DNA of 51,423 nucleotides from Alphaproteobacteria bacterium (GCA_030432435.1 JAUIGX010000003.1:1-51423); one strand, 5' to 3'. Shown: positions 36,554 to 44,914, counted from the stretch's first letter. Notes: generated by a model from the sequence alone, not told the origin. Made by a program: numbers and translations.

Positions 36554-37987
36554 ATGGCCGATCTTAAAGTCACCGACTCGCTTTTCTTCGACAAGACCGG
36601 CATGGATAAAGGCTCGGTGGATCGCATCGTCTCCGACGCTTTGCAGGGCTGCGACGACGGCGAATTATTCATGGAATATTGCCAGTCGGAGAGCTTCTTG
36701 TTCGACGATGGCAAAGTAAAAAGCGCCTCCTTTGACACCTCGCAAGGGTTTGGGCTGCGGGCGGTCGCCGGAGAAACAACAGGCTTCGCTCATGCCTCGA
36801 ACCTGGACGAGCAATCCATCGCCCGCGCGGCCGACACAGTCAAAGCTGTGCGCAGCGGCGCCGGCGGCACCTTGGCCGCGCCACCCATCGGCACCAATCA
36901 GCAGCTTTATACCGACGAGAACCCTCTTCCGATGGTTCCGTTCGATGTGAAAGTAGAAACCCTTGCAGAGATTGATGCCTATGCCCGTGCCAAGGACCCG
37001 CGCGTCAAACAGGTGACCGCATCGCTCGGCGGGTCATGGCAGGCGGTGCACATAGTGCGGGCCGGCGGCGAAGCCGCTGCGGATATCCGCCCCCTCGTCC
37101 GACTGAATGTTAGCGTTGTCGTCGGCGACGGTACGCGTATGGAATCGGGCAGCTACGGCACCGGCGGGCGCGTAACCTATGAGGAGTTTCTGAAACCGGA
37201 AACGTGGCGCGCCGCCATCGACGAAGCGTTACGGCAAGCCCTCGTCAATCTCGAGTCCGTGGATGCTCCCGGCGGCGAAATGCCGGTGGTCCTCGGCCCG
37301 GGCTGGCCCGGCATTCTGCTGCATGAGGCGGTCGGTCATGGCCTGGAAGGCGACTTCAACCGCAAGAAGACATCTGCGTTCTCAAATCTTATGGGCAAAC
37401 AGGTCGCCGCCAAAGGCGTGACAGTGGTTGATGACGGCACGTTCACCGACAGGCGCGGCTCGCTCACAATTGATGATGAAGGCACACCCACATCTAAGAC
37501 CGTTTTGATCGAAGACGGCATTCTCACCGGCTATTTGCAAGACCGCCTTAACGCACGGCTTATGGGTATGAAACCGACCGGAAACGGACGGCGCGAGTCT
37601 CATGCGCATCATCCCATGCCCCGCATGACCAATACCTTCATGCTTAGCGGCGACAAGACCCATGACGAAATCATCAGCACTGTGAAGAAGGGCATCTATG
37701 CCGTCAGCTTCGGCGGCGGCCAAGTGGACATTACCTCCGGCAAGTTCGTGTTCTCGGCCACCGAGGCGTACATGATCGAAGACGGCAAGGTGACGCGCCC
37801 CGTTAAAGGCGCCACCTTGATCGGCAACGGACCGGATGTGCTGACCAAGGTCTCCATGATCGGCAACGATATGAAACTTGATCCCGGCATCGGCACCTGC
37901 GGAAAGGACGGCCAAGGTGTGCCCGTGGGCGTTGGCCAGCCGACCTTGAAAATCGAACAGCTTACGGTCGGCGGCACCGCGATTTAA
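36554..37987 (+). CDS. tldD: Metalloprotease TldD
   Basis: 477 residues, full length. The zinc motif HExxxH is present in LLHEAVGHGLEGD (about 260), with LTGYLQDRLNARLMGMKPTGNGRRES and the downstream ligand region PRMTNTFMLSGD. TldD pairs with TldE (PmbA) to form a heterodimeric protease that degrades unfolded peptides and matures some RiPPs. The partner is not within the window. The gene overlaps the converging barrel-protein gene by four bases at its 3' end. It follows ctaA closely, probably in one transcript. Confidence 0.96.
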   Translation: MADLKVTDSLFFDKTGMDKGSVDRIVSDALQGCDDGELFMEYCQSESFLFDDGKVKSASFDTSQGFGLRAVAGETTGFAHASNLDEQSIARAADTVKAVRSGAGGTLAAPPIGTNQQLYTDENPLPMVPFDVKVETLAEIDAYARAKDPRVKQVTASLGGSWQAVHIVRAGGEAAADIRPLVRLNVSVVVGDGTRMESGSYGTGGRVTYEEFLKPETWRAAIDEALRQALVNLESVDAPGGEMPVVLGPGWPGILLHEAVGHGLEGDFNRKKTSAFSNLMGKQVAAKGVTVVDDGTFTDRRGSLTIDDEGTPTSKTVLIEDGILTGYLQDRLNARLMGMKPTGNGRRESHAHHPMPRMTNTFMLSGDKTHDEIISTVKKGIYAVSFGGGQVDITSGKFVFSATEAYMIEDGKVTRPVKGATLIGNGPDVLTKVSMIGNDMKLDPGIGTCGKDGQGVPVGVGQPTLKIEQLTVGGTAI

Positions 37988-38862
37988 GGAAATCGGTAGG
38001 TCAGTCGCAAGCCAGCGCTGGTATCGACGCTGGCGCGCGAAAAGCCGCGCACGGCATAAACCGTGACCGAAACGCTACGCGTAATGTCATAGGCTCCATA
38101 CATCACCAGTTCCCGGCCATCGCTCCCGCCTGCACGCGGCGATGTCCGCCAGTCGAATATCGCCCCGACGGCAAAGCGATCAGTTACCGACCGGCCGACA
38201 CCGACCGACACGCCTTGCACATCACGCCCGCCGTTCTCATGCGATCGCACCCCGTATGATCCAGAAAGCAGCAGCGACCATTTCCCGACAAGTTGCGTTA
38301 AATCGATTTGCACATCGCCGCTGACCTTGCCGTTGCCGAGCCCATTCGCGCGGCTTGCTGTCGGAAGTTTCACGCGAAGTCCCACATCGATAAACGTGCC
38401 GCTTTCAAAGCCCTCGAATGCGGCATAGCGCGCGCCGAGCACAACATCACCAATCCCGCTGACCGATATCGTATCCATATCAAGTCCAAGGGCCGTAATA
38501 TCATCCGGAGTCAGATCAAGAATAGAAGCGTAATCTACCGGACCTTTGACTTTGACGTAGCCGCTATCAACAGAAACAGCCCAGCGGCCGCGCCGGTAGC
38601 CCGCCCCGACCGGATAGTAGAAAACGTCGGTCGATTGGCGCGCGCCATACGTGCCGCGGCTGAAGTCGAAGCCGGCGCTAATATCGAACTGACCGGGCAA
38701 CGCGCCGCGTAATTCCGACAGTGTTTCTATGGCGAGTTCACCGGGATAAGCCTCCGCCGCCAACTGATCACCTAACGGATCGGCGGCGCTGGCGGGCAGG
38801 ATAAAAAAGAGAAGTCCGAAACATAAAGCAGCAGTGAAAGTGGTTTTAAGTGTGCGGCGCAT
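37984..38862 (-). CDS. Outer-membrane beta-barrel (transporter-like) protein
   Basis: 292 residues. A signal peptide (about 1-26, ending PASAAD) precedes alternating amphipathic strands with many aromatic and Gly residues (DISAGFDFSRGTYG, WSLLLSGSYGVRSH, DRFAVGAIFDWRTS). It ends in YRFP, with the terminal aromatic typical of barrel assembly. It resembles the broad outer-membrane transporter/MetA-pathway type barrels. It is transcribed after the small exported protein and across from the DUF6502/DUF5666 pair. Substrate is unknown. No TonB box is evident. Confidence 0.75.
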   Translation of the reverse strand: MRRTLKTTFTAALCFGLLFFILPASAADPLGDQLAAEAYPGELAIETLSELRGALPGQFDISAGFDFSRGTYGARQSTDVFYYPVGAGYRRGRWAVSVDSGYVKVKGPVDYASILDLTPDDITALGLDMDTISVSGIGDVVLGARYAAFEGFESGTFIDVGLRVKLPTASRANGLGNGKVSGDVQIDLTQLVGKWSLLLSGSYGVRSHENGGRDVQGVSVGVGRSVTDRFAVGAIFDWRTSPRAGGSDGRELVMYGAYDITRSVSVTVYAVRGFSRASVDTSAGLRLTYRFP

Positions 38863-38903
38863 TGTGCTGGTCCCCTTGGGTAGATAGTTAAATGTCCCCG
38901 TAA

Positions 38904-38950
38904 GAGCGGCGGACCCGACCGGCGTAAGCGGGGGTGCCGGGTCCGCGCTC
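38904..38950. other. Imperfect hairpin between two cassette genes
   Basis: The arm 38904-38917 pairs with 38938-38950, nearly complementary over 13 positions with one bulge. It sits between the stop of the small exported-protein gene and the start of the barrel gene. It lacks a T-run, so it is more likely an RNA-processing or stabilising stem than a full terminator. Confidence 0.45.
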
Positions 38951-38958
38951 CCTTCGCG

Positions 38959-39456
38959 TCAGTCGCCGCGACCGACACGAACCGATGTTTCTCCGCGCAC
39001 CGCACGATCAACGCGAGCAACTTCCCCCGCCTGCAAGCGACGGCGCTCGGTTGCCGCGTCATTGCCTTCTGCTGCGTTCAAGACTCTGCGGCGATTAGCG
39101 CCGACTTCATCCGCCCCGCCTGCGCTGAGGTAGCGTCGGCGGTTGGGATCTTGATCACTGCCACCTCCGCCGATAAGTCCGGCGTTGTAGAGACGTCGCA
39201 GCAAGTTGGGATAGTTACCGGACTGAATCGCGGCCCGGATGCGTTCGAGATTGATGTCGATACTCGCCTCCGGCACACCGCGAGCCCGTAAGCGGTCCGC
39301 GATTATTGTCGTGTCAATGGCGGCACGGGGGGTAACCCGTTCGACTCCGGGTATCGCCCGGTCCACACGGACCGTTGATCGATCAGCCTGCGCCATAGCC
39401 GTATTCGCCATGCCGAGAACCGATACAGTCGCTAAAAGCAAAAGGATGCGTTTCAT
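38959..39456 (-). CDS. Small exported basic protein
   Basis: 165 residues from the ATG at 39456, which has GGAGA six bases upstream; an ATG 12 bases earlier is a fair alternative. A Sec signal peptide (about 1-22, ending AMAQA) is followed by a basic sequence rich in Arg, Ala and Gly. A helical stretch (about 50-90, VPEASIDINLERIRAAIQSG) is followed by Arg-repeat segments (NRRRYL, NRRRVL, ERRRLQ). I do not recognise the family. It is the first gene of the minus-strand arm of the operator-controlled cassette and is followed by the barrel gene. Confidence 0.75.
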   Translation of the reverse strand: MKRILLLLATVSVLGMANTAMAQADRSTVRVDRAIPGVERVTPRAAIDTTIIADRLRARGVPEASIDINLERIRAAIQSGNYPNLLRRLYNAGLIGGGGSDQDPNRRRYLSAGGADEVGANRRRVLNAAEGNDAATERRRLQAGEVARVDRAVRGETSVRVGRGD

Positions 39457-39526
39457 GAGTTTCTCCATGTCTCCAACCTGGTTCTGGTGCCGGCGCGGCC
39501 TGGTTGGAGAGACCTTCGCCGTAGAT

Positions 39527-39543
39527 GTGGGTAAATAACCCAC
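39527..39543. promoter_or_regulatory. Operator palindrome copy 1
   Basis: GTGGGT-AAATA-ACCCAC, perfect arms. It shares its left flank CCGTAGAT with copy 3. It lies just downstream of the predicted minus-strand transcription start, where a bound protein could block elongation. Confidence 0.85.
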
Positions 39544-39554
39544 TTCCATGAGCG

Positions 39555-39583
39555 ACGATATGTGGGTATATTACCCACGTCAA
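39555..39583 (-). promoter_or_regulatory. Predicted promoter of the exported-protein arm, with operator in its spacer
   Basis: On the minus strand TTGACG (39578-39583) and TATCGT (39555-39560) are 17 bp apart. The spacer is filled by operator copy 2. The -35 matches consensus at five of six positions and the -10 at four of six. A start near 39548 would leave a 5' leader of about 90 bases before the ATG at 39456. Confidence 0.6.
39562..39578. promoter_or_regulatory. Operator palindrome copy 2
   Basis: GTGGGT-ATATT-ACCCAC, perfect arms, 35 bp from copy 1 (start to start). It lies between the -35 and -10 elements of the predicted minus-strand promoter, so a bound dimer should block RNA polymerase or, MerR-like, remodel it. 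Confidence 0.85.
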
Positions 39584-39602
39584 GGGAAAAGCATCCGTAG
39601 AT

Positions 39603-39619
39603 GTGGGTATTTTATCCGC
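39603..39619. promoter_or_regulatory. Operator palindrome copy 3 (degenerate)
   Basis: GTGGGT-ATTTT-ATCCGC. The left arm is perfect and the right arm has two changes. The left flank CCGTAGAT repeats that of copy 1. It is 41 bp from copy 2 and about 55 bp before the chosen DUF6502 start, on the side of the plus-strand genes. Confidence 0.75.
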
Positions 39620-39674
39620 ATCTAAAAAAGTCTATGTTTTGCAGAATGATAGAAAGGCGTGCCCGGCGACGGTG

Positions 39675-40571
39675 ATGACGGAAAAAGCGACACACGACGG
39701 ACCAGGCGGCCCCGGCGGCCCGCCCCAGGCATTTCTCAAGGCGCTTGATCGTCTGGCAGAACCGCTTGTGCGCGCCCTCATTTCTCTGGGCGTCACCTTT
39801 CCGCTATTTAGCCGGGTACTGAAACGAATCTATATCCGCGTCGCGACCAACGAGGCACGAGCGGACGGAGCACCTTTAACCGTCAGCCGCATCAGCGTCA
39901 TGACCGGGCTGCAGCGCAAGGACATCGGCCAGATCAAAGACCAGATCGAGCGCAAACTAGGTCCGCCTGCAAATGTTTCTCTTGGCGCGCGTCTGATTAC
40001 GATTTGGAACGGTGCAAAGTCCTTCACAGACTCGGACGGCAAGCCGTTACCCCTGCCCCGCTTCTCGGGGCCATCCCCGACATTTGAAGATCTTGTTCGC
40101 AGTGTCAGTACAGATGTCCGGCCGCGTGCGGTGCTTGATGAATGGCTGCGCCTCGGCGTTGTCGGTATCGACGACCAGGACCGCGTCCATATGCGTTCAG
40201 ACTCGTTTGTGCCGCGCCAGGGCTTTGAAGAGCTCTCATATTTTTACGGACGCAACCTCGCCGATCACATCGCATCATCCACCTACAATCTTCTTGGCGA
40301 AGGCGAGCCTCGTTTGGAGCGAGCCGTCTATTACGACAGGCTCACACCTGACTCCGCTGCGGCGCTCGAGAAATATGCGCGTGATGTCGGCGGTGAAGCT
40401 TTGCGTCAGATCAACCGTGAAGCTTTGCGCCTTGCAGACGCCGATGAAGGCAAACCGGACGCCGACCAGCGTATGAGCGTCGGCATCTATTATTATTCCG
40501 GACCCGACGAGGACTCGAACGAGAGTTCAAATACGGAAGCCGGCACAGAAACCGGCGATGAAGATGTCTAG
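39675..40571 (+). CDS. DUF6502 family protein, putative DNA-binding regulator
   Basis: 298 residues from the ATG at 39675. A GTG at 39603 in the same frame lies inside operator copy 3 and is rejected. The sequence matches the DUF6502 pattern as I know it: LVRALISLGVTFPLFSRVLKRIY, SRISVMTGLQRKDIGQIK, VSLGARLITIW, RPRAVLDEWLRLGVVGID and ERAVYYDRLT. Residues about 68-88 have helix-turn-helix geometry. No signal or membrane segment is present; the last 40 residues are acidic. It probably binds the palindromes upstream, an inference. The final 14 bases overlap the DUF5666 lipoprotein gene. Confidence 0.85.
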   Translation: MTEKATHDGPGGPGGPPQAFLKALDRLAEPLVRALISLGVTFPLFSRVLKRIYIRVATNEARADGAPLTVSRISVMTGLQRKDIGQIKDQIERKLGPPANVSLGARLITIWNGAKSFTDSDGKPLPLPRFSGPSPTFEDLVRSVSTDVRPRAVLDEWLRLGVVGIDDQDRVHMRSDSFVPRQGFEELSYFYGRNLADHIASSTYNLLGEGEPRLERAVYYDRLTPDSAAALEKYARDVGGEALRQINREALRLADADEGKPDADQRMSVGIYYYSGPDEDSNESSNTEAGTETGDEDV

Positions 40572-41847
40572 GCTGCACCTTTGGATTGCCATAGCGCTCG
40601 CTGGCGCTCTACTCGCCGGGTGCGCGGGTACACCCGATGCGCTTCAACCTAGCGCGCAACTCCAGTGCCGGCCCGCAGACGGTCTTGGCGGGACAGGTAT
40701 CACGATAGCCGACCGCGGCATGGGCGGAACCGGGATCGACCGGGGTATGGGCGGCACCGGCGTTTTGGCTCAGGACCGCGGCATGGGCGGCACCGGGATT
40801 CGTGTCGGGATCATCGGAACCGTCACCGGCTTCGGCAGCATTTGCGTCAATGGCGTCCACATCGCTTATGACACTGGTACACCGGTGAGCGAAAACGGCA
40901 GGCCGGTTAGTACAGAAACTCTTGCCCTTGGGCAGACGGTCGCAGTATCGGCGATCGAAAATAATGCGCAGCTCACCGCAGCCTCCATTTCACTGGCCCA
41001 CGCGCTGACGGGTCCCATCACGGACGCTCCTGATGCAACCGGCAGCTTTGCCGTTATGGGCGCGCCGATAAAATCAGCCTTTGCTGCCGGCGTTGACATC
41101 ACAACACTCAGTGTTGGCGACGTTGTCACCGTTGACGGACTCCGGCGCGCCGACGGCACCATAGACGCTACCCGCATTGTCAAAGCCCCGGCGGATGCGA
41201 CCGCATTCATTCGAGGCATGATCGAAGTGTCTACCGACGGCGTTCGTATCGGCACGGTGAGGCTCGTCCTACCTTCCAATCAACTGCCGGGCCTAGCCGC
41301 CATTAACGGACAGTGGGCGATCGCCGAAGGTATTTGGTCGAACGACCAATTCACGGCCAACACCTTTGCGGTTGGCTCCGACCTCAACCCCGCCGCTATT
41401 ACACGGTTGTCGGTAGAAGGCTATCTGATCGGCACGCCCGATACGGGCTACAAGGTTCGCGGCATTCCGATCCGCGAAGAGTTGGAACGACGGCTCGCGC
41501 GCACAACGCTCAATCGTCTTGCAAACGGGCAGCGGGTTCAGGTGATTGGAAATGTCGAGCGGGATGGAAGCTTACGTATCCAGACCATCGTCGTGCCCGA
41601 CTATCTCAACCCGCTTCAGGATAGCGCTGCATCCGATGCAACGCTCACACCCGAGGAAAGCCGGACCGCCGCACAAACGCGAGAGCAAGTACAGCAGGAA
41701 CGCGGCACCTACAGACCTGCTGTAACGCGCCCAGAAACACTGAACGAACGAGGACTTGATATCCGAAGCGAGTCACGCCCGAACCGGCCCGTACTTGATC
41801 AACGGCCGCCCATTCAGCGCCCGCCGCCGCCGCCAACCCGGCGTTAG
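40558..41847 (+). CDS. DUF5666 lipoprotein
   Basis: 429 residues. A lipoprotein signal ends at LLAGC with Cys at about 22. Next is a repeated DRGMGGTG segment (about 51-82). Small beta-barrel DUF5666-type repeats follow (GIIGTVTGFGSICVNG, VGDVVTVDGLRRADGTIDATRIV, IRGMIEVSTDG, NGQRVQVIGNVERDGS). The tail is Arg/Pro-rich (PPIQRPPPPPTRR). It should be membrane-anchored on the periplasmic side. It overlaps the DUF6502 gene by 14 bp, showing translational coupling. ATG 40564 is an alternative start. The function of DUF5666 is unknown; the fold suggests ligand or polymer binding. Confidence 0.85.
   Translation: MKMSRLHLWIAIALAGALLAGCAGTPDALQPSAQLQCRPADGLGGTGITIADRGMGGTGIDRGMGGTGVLAQDRGMGGTGIRVGIIGTVTGFGSICVNGVHIAYDTGTPVSENGRPVSTETLALGQTVAVSAIENNAQLTAASISLAHALTGPITDAPDATGSFAVMGAPIKSAFAAGVDITTLSVGDVVTVDGLRRADGTIDATRIVKAPADATAFIRGMIEVSTDGVRIGTVRLVLPSNQLPGLAAINGQWAIAEGIWSNDQFTANTFAVGSDLNPAAITRLSVEGYLIGTPDTGYKVRGIPIREELERRLARTTLNRLANGQRVQVIGNVERDGSLRIQTIVVPDYLNPLQDSAASDATLTPEESRTAAQTREQVQQERGTYRPAVTRPETLNERGLDIRSESRPNRPVLDQRPPIQRPPPPPTRR
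40709..40803. repeat. Repeated DRGMGGTG-coding segment
   Basis: Three imperfect copies of a unit coding Asp-Arg-Gly-Met-Gly-Gly-Thr-Gly lie directly after the lipoprotein signal. Spacing is uneven (the third is preceded by VLAQ). The copies differ at several third-codon positions, so the repeat is maintained at the protein level. Confidence 0.8.
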
Positions 41848-41869
41848 CGGAACACCGTTCCGCAGATCG

Positions 41870-42271
41870 CTATCCGGACCGGTGCCGCAGCCATTTCACC
41901 GCGGACGATGCGACCAGAATGACGGCGTATTGATAGATGGGAATAACCACATAAACGATGGCGGCCTGAGCATCCGGCGGTCCCGAGAAACCGGCATCGT
42001 AGTAGATGGAAAAGGCAAAAATCGCGCCGACCGCCGACAGCGCCGAAAACACCCACACAAACGGCCAATCCACATTAAATGCAGTGCGCCAGTGTGCGAG
42101 CAGGTAAGGCCCTGATGCCCACGCCCCGACAACCACAAACCCGGCAAAATACATAGCGGCACGGCCCAAGCCGTCGCTCCATACGTTCCCCATAGACATC
42201 AAAATTATGAGGTGAGTTGCAGCCGTTAGAAGCAGGGTCAAAACCCGTGAAATCGAGAGATGTTTGGTCAT
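41870..42271 (-). CDS. Small four-helix membrane protein of unknown function
   Basis: 133 residues with four predicted transmembrane helices (about 8-28, 38-58, 68-90 and 102-122) and a basic C-terminal end (KWLRHRSG). I do not recognise a family. It converges with the DUF5666 gene 22 bp away and is transcribed divergently from the histidine kinase, with 197 bp between the two starts. No ribosome site is obvious. Confidence 0.65.
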   Translation of the reverse strand: MTKHLSISRVLTLLLTAATHLIILMSMGNVWSDGLGRAAMYFAGFVVVGAWASGPYLLAHWRTAFNVDWPFVWVFSALSAVGAIFAFSIYYDAGFSGPPDAQAAIVYVVIPIYQYAVILVASSAVKWLRHRSG

Positions 42272-42468
42272 ATGAGCGTGCTGTAATCCACCTGGGCGCG
42301 TTAATCAAACTCAAGCCTTGCCAAAGCATTATTTCACAAGACGAATTGCGCCTAATACGAGGAATTAAACGACAACTTAGAACTTGGAGTTGAGTAAATC
42401 TGCAAACTCCTGCAAGATGATTATCCGTGCGGTCGATGGTCGCACATCCTGTAACCCACAGGACACCT

Positions 42469-43854
42469 ATGGCTCGCTGGCACGCTCTCTGGCTTAATCC
42501 GGCCCTCACGCCGGAAATCGAACGCGAAGTTAATATCGAGCGGTTGGTTATCATGTCACGGCATCAGCCGGTGGCAGCACTTGCACATTCCATAAATTCG
42601 GGCGTCCTGGTTGCCGCGGCCTGGCCTCACCTCGCTCACTGGCTGCTGCTGTCCTTCGCGGCTTTTTTTCAGGCTGCGGCTGCGTGGCAATTCTACGAAT
42701 GGTGGACTCACCGCCATCGCCGCCGGCCATCGGCGGTATCGGACCGCACCATAGGCCGGATAGTGCAGTGGGCATTGGTCTTGGGCGTTCTATGGGGCGC
42801 GTTTAACACCATGCTGCTGGCGACATCGCAGTCGGCGGAAGTCTACTTGCTTGTCATGATGGTTCTCGCCGGCATGGCCGCGGGCGGCACCATTATGTTG
42901 CACAGCATTCCAGCAGCGCTGTTCACTTTTCTTGCCGGAAGTGTCGCGCCGCCGTGGATTCTAATCGCGGCAAACGACGAGCTGCTTCCAGGTGCCATCA
43001 TCACTTTCGCCGTAGTCTATTTTGCGTTCCTGGTGGTATCCGCACGATTCGGATATCAAAACTTTGTAGAGGGTGTGCGGCTGCGCATGCAAAACGCGGA
43101 ACTCGCGTACAAGGCCGAAGCGGCCAATCGCGCCAAGTCTCGATTCCTTGCCAATATGAGTCATGAACTCCGCACGCCCCTCAATGCCATCATCGGATTC
43201 GCGGAGGTTATTCACAGCCAGTTCAAGGGACCGGTCGGCAATCCTCAATACATCGACTTCGCCCGGTCCATACACGAGAGCGGCCGGCATCTTGTGGGCA
43301 TCATCAATGACATTCTCGACTTATCCAAAGTCGAGGCCGGGCGCGTGGAACTGGAGGAGGATGCAACGACCATCATGTCGCTCGTCGATCAGGTGACCGT
43401 CCTGATGCACCATGCGATTGACGACGCCCAACTTAACCTTGAAATCGCAGTCGAACCCGGCATGCCGGAAGTGCTGGTGGACAGTCGCAAGCTCAATCAA
43501 GTTCTCATCAACGTGATGTCCAACGCGGTGACATTCACACCTGCTGGCGGACGTATTCGCATTGAAGGCCGTCGCACCGGTGATGGCGGCATCGCCATCC
43601 GCGTAACCGATACCGGCATCGGCATTCCCGAAGATGAAATCAAAGAAGTTTTAAAGCCGTTTGTCCAAAGCCGCGAAGCTGAACGGCGCAGCACGCAAGG
43701 GACGGGCTTAGGACTGCCTTTGGCCGATCAGTTTATGAAATTACATGGCGGCTCAATGACTCTCAGCAGTGAGCGCGAGAGTGGCACCACCGTGACACTT
43801 TATCTGCCTCCTTACCGCGTCTTGCAAAGAACGTCCGTGAAGGTTGCGGGTTAG
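42469..43854 (+). CDS. Membrane sensor histidine kinase
   Basis: 461 residues from the ATG at 42469 (AGGA five bases upstream); a longer frame is possible. About six transmembrane helices (32-195) lack a recognisable sensor domain. The HisKA domain has FLANMSHELRTPLNAIIGFAEVI with phospho-acceptor His232. The HATPase domain follows: N box QVLINVMSNAVTFTP, G1 VTDTGIGIPEDEI and G2 GTGLGLPLADQFMKLHGG. It should autophosphorylate and pass phosphate to an unknown response regulator; none is adjacent. The orphan response-regulator/GGDEF protein at 4890 is a possible but unsupported partner. Confidence 0.92.
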   Translation: MARWHALWLNPALTPEIEREVNIERLVIMSRHQPVAALAHSINSGVLVAAAWPHLAHWLLLSFAAFFQAAAAWQFYEWWTHRHRRRPSAVSDRTIGRIVQWALVLGVLWGAFNTMLLATSQSAEVYLLVMMVLAGMAAGGTIMLHSIPAALFTFLAGSVAPPWILIAANDELLPGAIITFAVVYFAFLVVSARFGYQNFVEGVRLRMQNAELAYKAEAANRAKSRFLANMSHELRTPLNAIIGFAEVIHSQFKGPVGNPQYIDFARSIHESGRHLVGIINDILDLSKVEAGRVELEEDATTIMSLVDQVTVLMHHAIDDAQLNLEIAVEPGMPEVLVDSRKLNQVLINVMSNAVTFTPAGGRIRIEGRRTGDGGIAIRVTDTGIGIPEDEIKEVLKPFVQSREAERRSTQGTGLGLPLADQFMKLHGGSMTLSSERESGTTVTLYLPPYRVLQRTSVKVAG

Positions 43855-43998
43855 CCGCTCGTGGGTATCCATAACCGTGCCGCCAGTAGCGGATTAACTG
43901 TGATGTCGAAGGTACGCAATTGGAAAAACAGTCGGCGCCGAGCCGTTCGCTCTGTATGCTGATCTCTTTAGGCTGAGAAAATTATAGAAGGACGCCGT

Positions 43999-44892
43999 AT
44001 GTCGGATTCAATTTCACTGACCATCGCGCCGCGCCGCCGTGACCTGGGCGGGTTTGAAGTGTCTCGCATTCTTCCTATCGCGAAGAAACGCAACGTCGGC
44101 CCCTTTGTGTTTTTCGATCACATCGGCCCGGCCGACTTCGCCCCCGGCAAAGGTATTGATGTTCGCCCGCATCCGCACATCGGCCTCGCAACAGTTACCT
44201 ATCTCTTTGACGGAGAGATTCTGCACAAGGACAGTCTGGGCTCCGTTCAGCATATTCGACCCGGCGATGTAAACTGGATGGTCGCCGGTAACGGCATCGT
44301 TCATTCCGAGCGTACGGGTGCTGAAACGCGCGCGGCCGGCCATCGCCTCCACGGCATACAATCTTGGGTCGCGCTGCCGAAGTCCGCCGAGGAAACATCC
44401 CCAGGTTTCTTCCATCATCCGGACACGACGTTGCCGGAAGTTGAGCGCCCCGGCGTGCGACTGAAGATTATCGCAGGCGCCGCCTTTGGCGTGAAATCAC
44501 CCGTCAAAGTGCACAGCGAAACCCTGTACGTTCATGCTGACTTAGAGGCTAGCGCCCGCTTGACTCTTCCCGCTGATCATACCGAGCGCGCCGTCTATGT
44601 AGTAAGTGGCGAGATCGCCATCGACGGAGCACCGCTCAAAACCATGGAGATGGGAGTGCTCACCGAAGGGAAGGATGTAGCCATCACTTGCACGCAAGCG
44701 GCTTCACTCATGCTTCTGGGCGGAGAGCCGCTCGACGGGCCGCGCACTATTTGGTGGAATTTGGTGGCCAGTGATCAAGCTCTGATAGATGCAGCGAAAT
44801 CCGATTGGACAGCCGCCCCTGGTCAGAAATGGCAAGGCCGGTTCAAACTGCCCCCGGACGAAGGTGAGTACATCCCCTTACCCGAGGAGTGA
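43999..44892 (+). CDS. Pirin family protein
   Basis: 297 residues, full length for pirins. The N-terminal cupin has the metal-binding pattern: FFDHIGPADFAPGKGIDVRPHPHIGLATVTYLFDGEILHKDSLGSVQHIRPGDVNWMVAGNGIVHSER, with His, His, His and Glu ligands visible. The C-terminal cupin ends in GPRTIWWNLVAS. Pirins bind iron; some have quercetinase activity and others act as redox-sensing regulators. An AAGGACG sequence precedes the ATG. It converges with the GT61 gene 22 bp away. Confidence 0.95.
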   Translation: MSDSISLTIAPRRRDLGGFEVSRILPIAKKRNVGPFVFFDHIGPADFAPGKGIDVRPHPHIGLATVTYLFDGEILHKDSLGSVQHIRPGDVNWMVAGNGIVHSERTGAETRAAGHRLHGIQSWVALPKSAEETSPGFFHHPDTTLPEVERPGVRLKIIAGAAFGVKSPVKVHSETLYVHADLEASARLTLPADHTERAVYVVSGEIAIDGAPLKTMEMGVLTEGKDVAITCTQAASLMLLGGEPLDGPRTIWWNLVASDQALIDAAKSDWTAAPGQKWQGRFKLPPDEGEYIPLPEE

Positions 44893-44914
44893 CGCGATAG
44901 CATGAGTGCAGGGC

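Noticed and set aside
39603-39674. Earlier GTG start for the DUF6502 protein
   Set aside because: The codon lies inside operator copy 3 and has no ribosome site; the extra 24 residues do not resemble the rest of the protein.
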